Shown here piece after piece: positions 12,854 through 23,535 of a stretch of DNA of 64,000 nucleotides. Numbering within the stretch: position 1 is the stretch's first letter; each line of letters begins with the position of its first letter. Source of the stretch: Agarophyton chilense. Lineage: Eukaryota; Rhodophyta; Florideophyceae; Gracilariales; Gracilariaceae. The notes below the pieces were generated by a model. That model was not told where the DNA came from. It saw only the letters and a list, made by a program, of their open reading frames with translations, and searched no databases. The stretch is from assembly GCA_030374765.1 (NCBI GenBank), contig JARGXX010000138.1, positions 930,001-994,000 of the forward strand, written 5' to 3'. The translations under genes and the position numbers were made by a program.

Positions 12854-12883
12854 CATCCTGCAACATCCTGCAACATCCTGCAA
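12854..12883 (+). repeat. Three tandem copies of a 10-bp unit
   Basis: The unit catcctgcaa occurs three times in a row, about 70 bp upstream of the start codon of the glycine-rich protein gene. It may lie in the 5' leader or the promoter. Confidence 0.85.
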
Positions 12884-12954
12884 CAACTGGTTTCACGGTT
12901 TCTTTCCAAACGGTACTCGAATCGTATTACTTTGCAACCTCTAGCATCACCACC

Positions 12955-13656
12955 ATGAAGCTTACCGTCGCAATCGCTCTTTGCCTTTACGCCGCCAACG
13001 CCGCCATTGTTCCTTCCGTCAAACAAGGTGGACAGGGAGGAGCTGGAGGGGATGGTACTTTGATTGGGTCTGGCGGAGTGGGCGGCGTTGGAGGAGATGG
13101 GGGTGCCGGCGGACTTGGACTTGGCGACGGCGGAGATGGTGGCGCCGGCGGAATCGGAACCCTGGTCGGAGACTTTGGGGACGGAGGATTTGGTGGGGAA
13201 GGTGGCCGAGGTGGCGACTCTCTCTACGTTGGTGACGGCGGCGCCGGAGGTGACGGCGGACGCGGTAACCTCTACGGTGACTTTGGATATGGAGGCGTCG
13301 GTGGAGGCGGTGGTGACGGAGGCGAGGGAGGGTTGATCTTTAACGAGGGCAGTGGCGGAGCCGGTGGAAACGGTGGAGTTGGGCTTCTTGATGGCGACGC
13401 CGGCATCGGTGGGTTCGGTGGAGATGGTGGCAATGGCGGCGGAGCCGGCTTTGGCCTTGGAGGAGATGGCGGTGCCGGTGGAGCCGGTGCCCTCTACGGT
13501 GAGTTTGGATATGGAGGTGTTGGTGGCGGCGGTGGTGATGGCGGTGTCGGGTTCGAGGGAGGAGATGGTGGCAATGGCGGAGCCGGTATTCTTGTTGGCG
13601 ACTCCGGTGTTGGAGGAGTTGGAGGTGAGGGAGGTGAGGGAGGTACTAGTATCTAA
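12955..13656 (+). CDS. Secreted glycine-rich repeat protein
   Basis: The 233-codon ORF starts at ATG 12955 in a CACCATGA context. Residues 1-17 (MKLTVAIALCLYAANA) form a typical secretory signal peptide with an AxA-type cleavage site. The mature chain is nearly all GGxGGxGG repeats with Asp, Val, Ala, Phe and Tyr between the glycines. A longer block, (D/E)FGYGGVGGGGGDGG, occurs twice, as do GDGGAGG-type units, so it grew by internal duplication. No cysteines are seen in the repeats. Such proteins are usually cell-wall, cuticle or adhesive structural proteins; this is a family-level guess. It looks like the only ordinary host gene of the window. A Ser/Thr/Ala-rich frame on the opposite strand is a shadow of the GGN repeats. 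Confidence 0.85.
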   Translation: MKLTVAIALCLYAANAAIVPSVKQGGQGGAGGDGTLIGSGGVGGVGGDGGAGGLGLGDGGDGGAGGIGTLVGDFGDGGFGGEGGRGGDSLYVGDGGAGGDGGRGNLYGDFGYGGVGGGGGDGGEGGLIFNEGSGGAGGNGGVGLLDGDAGIGGFGGDGGNGGGAGFGLGGDGGAGGAGALYGEFGYGGVGGGGGDGGVGFEGGDGGNGGAGILVGDSGVGGVGGEGGEGGTSI

Positions 13657-15226
13657 GGCAAAGGACCAGAAGTACAATCTATACTGACCTTTTGTAATGT
13701 TCATCAACTTCTTATCGTCCGTGAAATGCACATTCGAAAAGGGTATTCAATAATGCTATTGCAATCTACTGATAAATGATCAGGACATCTTGTTCGAGCT
13801 CCCTCGCGAACTTGTCTAGCACTACGTGCGACACTTATCGGAAACTGAGACGCCTATCCAGCTCGCTATCACATGAGGATCTCGAACTATCTTTCACTGC
13901 ACTTCATTGTGCATTACTTGTGAATACTCGGGTAAACGAATAAAAACCAATTTTAATATCAGGACTAATTCGATTTGTTACTCGCGTTCAAAACGATGTG
14001 ACATTTTAAAGGACCGCTCAGGTACCAGCCCAGTACAATGCGAGAATGGCTGAGACTGTGCAGTTAATTTGAGTGCGAAGATTTTATCGTATCAACTGTC
14101 CATGCCGTTCTTCAGCGTTGTACTTAATTGCGCATAGTCCTGATATGTTCATGACGTATCAGAGCAAATTCTCGGCGGCCGCTCGGCGTCAAAAACAGAG
14201 CGGTGCGCACTGACATCATGAACGAGTACAAGATTGTAGATGAAACCTGCAAGGGTGTGCTGGAAGGTGAGAGGTTTGACAAGCAAGGGAGTAGACGAGC
14301 AATCGAGCAACGCGGCGTCAACAAGTCAACAATGTGAAACAAAGTCGTGACACAAGCATCATGCGCTGTGTCATCTTGGAGCATAATTTACTAAAAGAAT
14401 ATACTGAACGGTCCTGTGTGACGCGCTTGCTGTGCCATATGTACGAGGGGTGTTTCTGTGCACGTGTGACACTTGTACGTGTGGACGCTGTGTGCTTGAG
14501 ACGTGGCAACATTGGGTGCATTCGGAAATCGCCAGATTGCCTGCTGGCCAATTAAGAGCCACTATATATTTGAGGTTCAGGATGGACCCTCCGAGGGCCC
14601 ATCCAGCGCGCCAAACCGTCCACCAGATCGTTCTTCACAGCCAAACAAAGTCCTCAGATGCACTCAAGACTCAAAAGAGCTGCCGTAGCCTCCTCTGCGG
14701 CGGCTCAATCCACAGCTCTTCGCATATAGGTTCTACCCAAAAAGCGCCCTCAACGATCTAATTGCTCTCACATCGCTGCTCAGCACACTAAACACAGTTT
14801 GTATCATTCAAAATATGCAGAAAAGCACACATCATGGCAACAAATCCTACGGCATGAAACCGATAACGACTTGATCACTACGAAAAACTTTACACACAAT
14901 ATTGTTTTCAAGAAACATTACATTTTTTCACGCGACTTGACATAGCAATAACTACGGTAGTCCGTATCAAAGAACAAAATGTTGTCAGGGCAGAAACACA
15001 CTCATACGATCAGTAAAATAAATAAGACTAGCACTTCACTTCTTAAAGTCCCGTTGCAAAGCATCTTAATTGTGTTCATTTTTTGAAATAGTGCTATAAA
15101 CACTGAATGTTTGGATAATGTTCTTCTTATGTCTAAAAAGTCAGAACAAACTGTTCTTATCCAAGTTTGATGGCTTCTTTATGACAATCAAAAGCCATCA
15201 TCGGCTTCGGTAGAAAACAAAGGCGG
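13657..15226. other. Unassigned DNA
   Basis: No recognisable domain on either strand. A TATA-like actatatattt at about 14562 precedes a 60-codon ORF starting near 14583, too short to support as a gene. Nothing repeated elsewhere in the window was noticed. Confidence 0.5.
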
Positions 15227-15799
15227 GTGTGTCCCTCTAAAGGTTTTCTGGGTGTTATTGATGGAATACAGTTCAAATGCAAGAATCATGGAGACGCAAA
15301 CCTGCAGAGAACGTACTATGAAGGCAGTATTCAACAACAAGAATTCTCAAACTGCTTTGTTTTTAACGTCACCGGAGAGATCATACATGCGGCCATAGAT
15401 TTTCTTCGCTGTCCGAATAACATAAAACTGGTCTGTGTCTCTGGAATGTACAATAGAACACTTTTGGATGGTATGAGGCTGCCTCATGTGGCAATTCGGA
15501 GAGATTTCGTGTCTTCCATAAAAAAGAACAACCGTACAAACGGAAACATCGTAAGGGCAAGAAAGAAAAATGACACTAATGACACCCCAGAGTCACGAGA
15601 ACTTGCCACCAATTACATCATATTGCAGCAAATTATGCCGAGTGAACGGAAAATTCCGGATTGGGTTATAAGAGCTATCAAGCTATTTGGAAGACTCGGG
15701 GCACCACTCACAACAGACACAAAAAAATGCAGTATCTTTCGTGAACTGGCTGTATCTTTATGCAACTTCCGCACCCGCACACTTGGGGTATTCAGATAA
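15227..15799 (+). pseudogene. DDE_4/Harbinger-type transposase fragment
   Basis: The open frame of about 190 codons lacks a proper start and reads as the C-terminal part of a DDE_Tnp_4 nuclease. It has GVIDGIQFKCKNHGD (first Asp motif), TYYEGSIQQQEFSNCFVFNVTG, and a C-terminal WVIRAIKLFGRLGAPL followed by LCNFRTRTLGVFR, matching the family's closing R.iq..FGRLk and NFRT block. The central PGs.hDs and aDsgY parts are poorly preserved. The N-terminal half is not found upstream. It is most likely an inactive relic of a PIF/Harbinger-like element. Confidence 0.65.
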
Positions 15800-15807
15800 C
15801 AAAACCG

Positions 15808-16032
15808 TTAACCTACCAAAATAACGGGGGTAAGTCCTGGAATCCGAGATGAAAGCGCATGAATGCCAGCAATAGTGTCTCTACGACCACTGGCCTCATA
15901 AGAGGCCGAAATTACATCAACGATAACTTTTGAAAACTTTGTCAATTTCCTAAAACTTTTGTGCCTAGACGTAGTCATCACTCTCTTCTTCTCTGCCTTC
16001 AACTTCAAAGATCGCAAACGACCGTCCACAAC
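15808..16032 (-). pseudogene. Antisense exon of a dispersed element, function unknown
   Basis: The minus-strand reading frame follows a plausible 3' splice site (GTGTGCAG before GTTGTGG) and encodes QVVD..., then TTSRHKSFRKLTKFSKVI, ending at 15808. A diverged copy on the minus strand at 28745-28875 has QVVD..., TTSRHKSVRKLTKFTKFI after an equally good acceptor (TTGTTTTCAG). Conservation of the peptide and the splice site in two diverged copies argues for a real exon. It lies beside the 5' part of a piggyBac-like element and is transcribed away from it. I do not recognise the protein. Confidence 0.4.
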
Positions 16033-16458
16033 CTGCACACAACATCATCTTTACTCCATTCTTTTATAATTTATCAAATATATCATCATCGATAGATCCT
16101 CGATGTGTAGTAAGAAACTGAATAAATACCTGCGCGCGTCTTATCACATAAGAGACCAACTGTAATCGTTTTTTGGCACGCAATGGAATACAAAACTGGT
16201 CATAAAAGTGTTACAAAAGTGAACGTTGTCGTCAAAAATATTCGAAGACACACTTTTGTCAGCATAGAATGTCCGCTACTCGGTCGCCAGAAAGTATACA
16301 CTTTCAAAATTTGAAATATAAAAGCCGCGGATCATATAAGGGTTCAGAAAACTGCTCAAGAGGTCATCATTTCAAACGTGTCGATGAATGGTGCTGCTAT
16401 TACGAAAAAAAGTTTCGGGCAATGAAGAGCAGTCTACTGTCACATATGGAGATACAAG
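15900..16458 (+). repeat. 5' remnant of a piggyBac-like element (copy 1)
   Basis: About 560 bp matches 28745-29209 joined to 29999-30085, with many substitutions. The second copy continues into a piggyBac-type transposase. Here the copy ends at 16458, where a truncated LTR begins. The shared part contains the antisense exon and the Glu/Asp-rich N-terminus of the transposase frame. Confidence 0.65.
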
Positions 16459-16613
16459 TGTCGTACAATCACCTCTGGGGTATGCTACTGTCTTTTATCG
16501 GGAGCGTAGTGACGCTCAACTGCAGGGAACGTGTTGGTGCTCAACCGCAGGGAGCGTGTTGACGCTCAATCTGAGAAGGTAGACGTAATAAACCTCGATG
16601 GTAACAGGGCACC
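16459..16613 (+). repeat. Truncated LTR of the element-C family
   Basis: It starts TGTCGTACAATCACC and matches the first ~130 bp of the LTRs at 31086 and 41700, with extra copies of a short gacgctcaac-type unit. The match stops at gggcacc (16613), where the neighbouring retroelement sequence begins. The rest of the LTR is missing. Confidence 0.8.
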
Positions 16614-16615
16614 TT

Positions 16616-18535
16616 TCAGTATGACTGAGTTTTGGTAGTGTGTTTGCGTGTCAACGATGTGAAGGACGGGTGTACGTTTGCGACGTTTTTACGAAATGTA
16701 CATGTGGTCCAGGGCCATTTCTTGGTTGAAACGGATGTCAGCCTCCGGAATTGAAACACGGAAGCGAAAGGGAGAAGCGGAGAATTACTGGCACGATTTG
16801 CATTTTTGAGCAATGTCGTGGAGTATCCGTTGGGTATCCGTTGTGGTGTCTTCTGGTTTAGCGCGTTTTAAGAGGTTATAGAGCTTTTAGGCACTTGGAT
16901 GGAAGAAATGAGCATGTAACTTGGATAGTTCGGCTCTCGTAAACAAGACTTCAGAGTTCTTCCAAAACAAAAACATGTGACCGTTCTTCCGTAAGAGAGA
17001 AACGGAACTGTTTGTAACGTGATGCATAAGCTCATTATTCACGTTGTTTAGGTAGACACCGCAGCGATCAAGGAGGTCGAGTCCAATCAGGAACTGTATG
17101 TCGGCGTCAACGACATCGATCCAAAAAAAGTCGAATGTGTTTGCGGGTAAGGGTACTCTGACGTGCAGCTGCCCTAAGCTGTTTCGATTCCCGTCGCCAA
17201 ATTTGAAGGCATACGGTGACGGACGCAGTTTAAAGTTCGTGCCGAAAGTCTGGCAGTAGGCCTTGGCTTGAGCCAGGCCGAAAACTGATTTGTGTGCCCC
17301 TGGGTCAATACAGCCACCTTCGAATTTGCTGCGGGAATATGTTACTCTGCCCTTCGGGGCTATACGAAGGTTCAGTACTTCCTTGACGATTCTGTGGGCA
17401 AAGATAGGGGTGTGATTTGGATAGGAGTGGCGGGAGCGAGCGACAAAACGTGCAGGGGAGCATTGCGAGAGCAACGATGTGTACGCTGGTGTGGAGTCAC
17501 GGATATCTGGGGGTTTCTTGGGCCTTTCATTGGAGACCGTGCGGCCGAGTCGATCTCCATCTAAAAACCTTCATCCGAGCTGCATGGCATGTCATTTACG
17601 TGCAGAAGTGGCCAAGTGGTTGGGGTTGGGAGTTCACGACTGGTTAGCGCGTTGGATATATAAGCCACACTTGAGTCGGCGTTTGCTGTATCTTGATTAA
17701 TTCCAGCCTCAGCGATTGGGGTTTGTTCTGGGTCGGGTGAGTGATCCTCAACAAGGAGCGATTCTGTCAACTGTTCGACTACCGCAGAGGCGTCATCGTC
17801 GAGTTCAGTTAAGTTGATTCTCTTGGACCGAGATTGTTTGTACCACTGTTTCGCTAGCTGTTTGTTTCGGTGAATACGGGCTTCATTGCGGGGTTTGGGA
17901 AACATGAAAAGCCTGCAACCTTTCTGCTGACACTTCCAACAGACCTTGAGTATCATGGGAACATCCTTGTGTTTCGGCTGGGCTCGTCTTTGGTTGTAAG
18001 GCCTAGTTTCAAATCTCGGGGGTTTGAATGTTGAACGGCTGGTCGGTGGTCTAGCGTAACGTCCTTGTCCGGCAAAGTGAACTGAAGGATCATAATCCGG
18101 TGGTCCTTAAACTACGTTTGCAGTAGAAAGAGATGGACGGAAGGCAATATCATCCGAAGACGCTCTTTGCGTCTTCTGCGCTGGTTGCGCACGGTTTTTT
18201 CCTGCCGTGAACTGGCGTTGGTTTCTTTCAGCACTGAATAACTCCGACATAAAGTCTCTGTATGATAGATGCTTGGCATTGACTTGTGATAAGATGTTTT
18301 GGGACCATGAAATGCCTTGGACTGCGCTGCGAAGGAAATTGCGCTTGCGTCTGTCCGTTCTGTCTTCCTGGTGGACCATTGGTGCAGGGCGATCAATTTC
18401 TTTGACGAGGAGGTCCAAAGCTTCACGTTCAGAAAAATTTTCTGTCCCGAAGTCCGTTAGATGGAGGTCCTCAAACTTTGCCGACATGTCTTCCCTGGTC
18501 GTCTCCGAAGCGTAGCGAGCATTGAATACTGCCAC
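16616..18535 (-). pseudogene. Retroelement Gag C-terminus, protease and start of integrase (decayed)
   Basis: Read right to left: a Gag part with EREALDLLVKEIDR and FLRSAVQGISWSQN (18535-18107); TAA at 18107; a Cys-containing CWKCQQKGCRLF segment (about 17950); a frameshift near 17500; a protease-like CIDPGAHKSVFGLAQAKAYC with FLIGLDLLDRCG (17474-16887); the pre-integrase motif LHAHFFHPSA and CKSCQ; and an integrase core start with ALDHMYI and VLHIVDTQTHYQ. It stops at 16616. Several in-frame stops are present. The usual D-T/S-G of a protease reads DPG. The HFFHPS type of integrase zinc region differs from elements A to D, so this is a separate family (perhaps copia-like; class uncertain). 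Confidence 0.75.
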
Positions 18536-18549
18536 AGCAGCGCCTCAGT

Positions 18550-19413
18550 TGAAGAGAAACGTCCTCCAGGGAGGTTTTTGGGGACTTAAGTTTTTTCCGG
18601 AGCCTCCGGCGTGCAACCTCGTTATGAGTAGGAGTAATCCGTTTTCACGGCGATGGCCGGAACGCCGGTGATGCACCGGCGGGACCGGGTGCCATACACG
18701 TGGCCGTAGCGCCCGCGCGACACGTGGCCGCCAGAGTGGCCCCTTTGTTAGACGGACATTTAGCTATTTAGGATAGACTTTATTTATTCTATTCTACGGT
18801 GACTGCAGAACTTAGGCCGCCGGCCTCGCGGCCGCCGGTCCAGTAAAGTCTCCCCAACAAGGTTGATCTTGGTCTTCCAGATCTTGGCTCTGGGTCGAAC
18901 CGCCTGCGCGGATATACAACTCCTTACGGAGAGATTTCCCGTGGTGCACGGCTTCCCAACCCCCTTGAACGTTCAAGCAGCCTTCGTGTGTTGGGTATCT
19001 ATTCCCACTTTCGTGGTTCCGCCCGTGTACACGGTTTGCTACACCCGGCAGTGCCGGCTATTCCCGAGTCCCCTCTTGCGACTCGTGGTCAACTTCGCCC
19101 TCCTGCCTGCGTTCCCATTTTCCTTCCCTTTTTCTCCCCTTAATTGGGCAATTCCCGCTCTTGCGGCTCGCACTGACACCTGTCGTGCTCGCCACTCTCG
19201 TGGGTTTTGCCTCCTCAGAGGATACGCAAGCACCGCTTCGGCGGATATTCTCGGCTTCTTTCAGCCTCCCTGCGCCCGTCGCGACGGTTCGGCTCCGGCT
19301 TACACCCGGCATTGCGCGCCGATCCCTGGGAGGGCTCTACCGCGCCGGTTACCGCGTGAGAGGAAGATCCGGACGTCTGCGTAGGTTTTCCCCCTTGGGG
19401 GCATTGTCCTACA
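18550..19413. mobile_element. Solo LTR (864 bp) inserted in the gag gene
   Basis: It starts TGAAGAGAAACG and ends TTGTCCTACA, and is flanked by the direct 5-bp duplication TCAGT (18545-18549 and 19414-19418). Gag coding sequence continues on both sides. No pol or gag lies inside, so it is a solo LTR left by LTR-LTR recombination. An ORF of 173 codons inside (18863-19384) shows no domain and is not called. The central part is very GC-rich (gccgccggcctcgcggccgc near 18821). Confidence 0.88.
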
Positions 19414-19418
19414 TCAGT

Positions 19419-20139
19419 TTTGAATCAAGCCCTTCACTTCTCCTTTGAAGAAGTGCAGCGCGTCTCCTGCGAGAGAAAAATGCAGGTACTGAATTCTAAG
19501 ATCACCGTTAATCTTCCGCAGATTACAGTAGTCCATGAGGGAAGAAACATGATCATTCCAATCTTCTTCAAGATCGCCTTTGAATTTGTCGCGTTTACCT
19601 CGGTAACGGCTGGTGAAAAACGTTACGCGCTTGTTCTCATATTCCTCATCTGCTACTTCCACATTCGGAGCTGCAGGACCTCTATCGCCATTGATAGGTT
19701 CTGGAACTTGAAGCTGGAACGGTATTTGTGCAGCTGAGGGTGAACCACTTCCTCCAGGTGAGTACAGAATAACATCTCCGTTTCGAACGGCGTCCAAGTA
19801 ATCCATAGCACGCTTACGTTGCACAGCAAACTCCTCACCATTCAAAATGGCTGTTATAACTCTTTTGGCAATCAACCTTCCAGTCTCTGCTGTCTGAGGA
19901 ACATCAATTTCTCGTTCCTCCAATAACACACGAATTCGTTTGTAGATTTCGTAGTTACTAACTATATCCGGGTTGACAAGTTGCATGGCTCCCATGTCTT
20001 CACGAATTGTTTCAAGAAGATTTTCACCGCTCAGCGGAGGAACAGTCTGTATGTAGCTTAAGAACGAGTTCTCAAGACCTCTCTTCAAGTTGTTGTGTAG
20101 GGCAATTGTTCCCCACGGTTTTGCGGGGTCGGCGGACAT
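19419..20139 (-). pseudogene. Gag N-terminal part of the same retroelement
   Basis: The frame starts at ATG 20139 (MSADPAKPWGTIALHNNLK). After about 235 codons it runs into the solo LTR at KGEVKGLIQ. The block RYRGKRDKFKGDLEEDW...YLHFSLAGDALHFF is a typical retrotransposon Gag capsid segment. The continuation (AVFNARYASETTRED) lies on the far side of the solo LTR at 18535. No LTR of this element was identified on its right. Confidence 0.75.
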
Positions 20140-20378
20140 GGTGATTGATGCAGTTTGTTTTAATTCGCGAATGTCGACAAACTGGGGGGGGTCGGTTATG
20201 TTCCTACCGAAGAACGCAGGTTCTTCGGGTGTCCGCGGGGACAGGCGAAGAGGACTGAGCGCTAGCGTACTGACACTGGTCCGTAGCGTAAACAGTTTAA
20301 TGTCGCGTAAAACAAATCCTACCGATTAGGAGAAGGAACTATGACTTTCTCTATCAGTCCTAAGTAGGAAAGATGCTG

Positions 20379-20442
20379 CGTAGACGAATGGGCGTATCGA
20401 TAGTGTAGTTCGTAGACGAAAGGGCGTACCGACAGTGTAGTC
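20379..20442 (+). repeat. Two tandem copies of a 32-bp unit
   Basis: The unit cgtagacgaatgggcgtatc... is repeated once with four differences. It lies upstream of the decayed Gag gene and may be part of its untranslated leader or LTR. Otherwise 20140-20640 holds nothing I recognise. Confidence 0.75.
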
Positions 20443-20639
20443 GTACAAGTCATCGATATAAGGCTTTCGATAACAGCTGCCACGCTTTCCTCAACCACAT
20501 ATGATACTGCCTATCTCTCTTCAACAGTGTTGTGCACATACGCGCGCCATTGCATACCATAAATTTCGACTGATACATATCTAGCCTGGCGGCACATCTC
20601 AATATGCAGTCGTTTCTTTCCTCGAGTTTCTGTGATGTG

Positions 20640-22452
20640 CTGTTATAGTTGGGAAACTTTTTCCAAGTGATTTGCAGGCCGGTGTTGCACTCGGTATCGG
20701 ATAAATGGCTCCTCCCATTCGAAGCGTCATCCTCACGAGAGATTCACTTGTCCAAACTCCTGCAATTGGATCATGATTGGTTTTTTCGAGCTTTCGCGCA
20801 TCTCCTGCCTATAAACTTGCTGAATTTGAGCTTCAACCCTTGTCGTGTCGTTAAATTTGACTCCATAGATCCCCAAAAGCAGCCTGCGCAGCTCTGTCTC
20901 ACCACATTCCCGTTGCATTCATCCTCGGGCCGACCAACAAAAAAGAAGTTGAGCAGCTGTTTAATTCAGTGTGCAGAAATGGCTTTCTCCACAGCCATGA
21001 GATGCGAGTCGTGATGCATATGAACTTCAAGCCCGTCTTTGAAAATTCTGTAAACTATCTTCAAATTCCTTTCGGAGCAGTTCCGGGCATGTGCAAAACT
21101 CGGAATGGTGTGAACGCACAGTTCAAGGGCTCGATGGGCGTTCAAGTTGTGCCAAACCTTCGGGCTCTCTCCAAGTTTGCGGTTAGGATTGGATGCCGTT
21201 TACAAGTACTGTTTCATCTCTACTTTTTCCTCCCTTTGATACTGTTTGGCACTCTCGCTGTCCGTGTAATGCATTCTGGTCACACCAGCCGTCTCTATTG
21301 CTGGCCATTGGAAGAGTCAGGCGATCAAATCTTGCAGAAGACGAGGTAGTGCGAAAGAAGATTCTCCGATCTACTCTCACATCTTCTCAAAAAAAGGAGC
21401 CACGCACATCAAAACAGAGAAGAACCCCAACATCATCACTCCCAAGAGTCTTTAGTAATTGCGCGATTTGTCCCATCGCAGAATATTACCCTGGACGGGA
21501 AGACAATTTCCTGTAGTATCTCTAGGAATCCACACTAACACTGCGGCTGGATCACTGTCTGATTTCAACTCCTCTAAATACATCTTAAAGACGTTCTTTA
21601 TGAGATCTGTGAGGAGGTGGTCAGGAACTGCGGCCGCACTCAGATTCGAATCGAACACTGAGGCCAGCACAGTATTGTTTTGTTCGCTATGAAACGGTAT
21701 CCGTGCCGCCTGCAGGTTTTCAGAAAACTTCACAGACTGTAGGTTGCTCGCGCTCTTGCGTGTGGCGCATCGAATGTAAAGTCTTCTCATAAGTGCACCG
21801 TCTGGTTGAGAATCTCGTAGAATGAGCATCTTCTCTTCGATGCAAACATGTCCCGGTCTCGTCGAGTGAACTTCGGTGAAATACATGATCTGCAGTTCGG
21901 TGTCACTTTTCTTCTTCTCACCGCGTACAAAGTGCAAAACGCGTCCGCCGTGTGCCCCATCATATCAGCAGTTTCAGTAACAGCAGGGTAGTCCCCGAAG
22001 AACGCCATGGGACCTATGAAAATTCTAACGCAACATCCGTACGGGTCCACTCTTTGTGATCCATTCACAGCGACGTTTCCCAAATCATCCAATTCGAGAT
22101 CCAGATCGCGCGAGGCCGCAACAGATCTTCTCGCCACCAACGACAAACCGAGCGGCAAAATGTAGAATACCCCACGCAACGTGAGTCGGACAGAGATTTT
22201 TGTTGCTTGGAGCATTCGACATACAACGCTATCCGGTACATCAAATATCCCTCCCCGTTCTTCTAATATCCTAAGTTTGTCTACCTTCTGAGCATGGGCC
22301 ATCCGGGAAAAGATTCCGTCCCCAACTTCCACCCCGGAAACTGTACCACGTCTGCAGCCGAAATCGGAGCGAATTCTACTCTCCCTCCAGGGGCGCCACA
22401 CCGAAACTGGAATCAAATGAGCCTTTCGGGTGAATGCCCTTGGCCGAAGCAA
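20640..22452 (-). pseudogene. Decayed Tnp2/KDZ-like transposase
   Basis: On the minus strand the 22452-21930 part contains FIGPMAFFGDYPAVTETADMMGHTADAFCTLY, the GDYPA...GHT...C block found in large cut-and-paste transposases of the Tnp2/KDZ type. A frameshift near 21930 leads into VRGEKKKSDTELQ...IKNVFKMYLEELKSD. Weaker coding traces (LRRLLLGIYGVKFNDTTRVEAQ, FKDGLEVHMHHDSHL) continue down to about 20640 in shifting frames with several stops. It is a different lineage from the transposase of element E. It ends beside the LTR of element B. Confidence 0.6.
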
Positions 22453-22538
22453 ACTAGAGATGTGGCGAAAATACAGACAGTCCCAGAAGTATCACTACTG
22501 CCCTCCGGCCGGAGAATCACACTCACATCACCGGGCTG

Positions 22539-23454
22539 TGTGGAGCAAAACCCGGCGACGGGATGTGCTCTCAAGGTGTTTGAAGCCTTGCTCCCTGGGG
22601 GAGGCAGACTCAGAGACAGAGCCCTCCGTTCCACCCGTAGTGTGGGGTGTAACTCCCACGGGGGATTCCGGCAGTACCGACGGAGGTGAGGGGTAGAAAC
22701 CGTTGGATCGGGAATGGGTATGGGTATCCCAAAGAATGGGGGAAAATCCGGCGAAGAGGAAAACTGGGGCGAGGGTCGGGCACTAACAGGCACCAGACCC
22801 GAGAACCAGAAAAGGGGCGAAACAACAAAAGCAACCCAATACAGGGGCGAAAACCTGTCCTCGAAAGGAAACACAAAAAGCACGCAACAAGTAAGCAGAA
22901 CCCCCACGGGGTATCGTGCACGCAGGTCGTGTGAGCGGTCCCAAGGGGGTGGTTGCATGGAACCCAAACGTGGGCACTCTCCAAGTGGAGTCGTGTCCCT
23001 ACGCAGGCGTTGCTAACCAGAGCCCGTTCCGGGTTGTAAGGCCGAAACGATGGCGACGAAGAACCTCTAAAGGTATCGAAGACCAACCTTGGTTACCCTC
23101 TATTTTGAGCTTCGGACTGTCAGATCTCATCTCCCTAAGTAGGGCCCACTAAGTAAACTCTACAGTAGTGCACACCTGCTCAGGGCCATACACGTGGAGA
23201 TCCCACTGTCAGGGCCCAAAAGTCCAACGTTCTAACAAATATCCGAAAATCGCTGCCACAATTAGGCCACGTGTATCACGGGGCAAATCCAACCATGGGC
23301 CATCCGAATTGTCACTTCATAGGCGAACTCTAACCAGAAAACAGTGCCACCTCAGCACACCTTAGAGGGGATCATAGTCATAACCCTCGAAGGGTTCAAT
23401 CCTCATTCTATGAGTGGCATCTTCAAGTATCCTCTAACTGGGCGTTGCTCTACA
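22539..23454 (-). repeat. 3' LTR of element B (916 bp)
   Basis: Its ends are inverted: TGTGGAGCAAAACCC at the left and, read on the other strand from the right, TGTAGAGCAACGCCC. On the minus strand it is directly preceded by the purine tract GGAGGGGGAGA, which sets the orientation and marks it as a 3' LTR. The solo LTR at 29210-29993 has similar ends and a matching stretch (ctcaaggtgtt...gcgttgctccc), so the two belong to related families. Confidence 0.8.
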
Positions 23455-23535
23455 TCTCCCCCTCCTTAAGACGAGGAAGAACATTCCGAGCCGCGGGTGT
23501 CTCGTTTTCCGGTCACTATATATACTTCTCTCCCA

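Noticed and set aside
12763-13731. 322-codon Ser/Thr/Ala-rich ORF opposite the glycine-rich protein
   Set aside because: GGN repeats read backwards give such ORFs without stops. The plus-strand frame has a signal peptide and a good start context.
17600-17670. tRNA-like D-loop wording (ggccaagtggtt, tggttagcgcgttgg)
   Set aside because: It lies within the decayed Gag reading frame and does not fold into a cloverleaf.
18863-19384. 173-codon ORF inside the solo LTR
   Set aside because: No domain, Pro/Arg-rich composition and a position wholly inside an LTR make it most likely a chance ORF.
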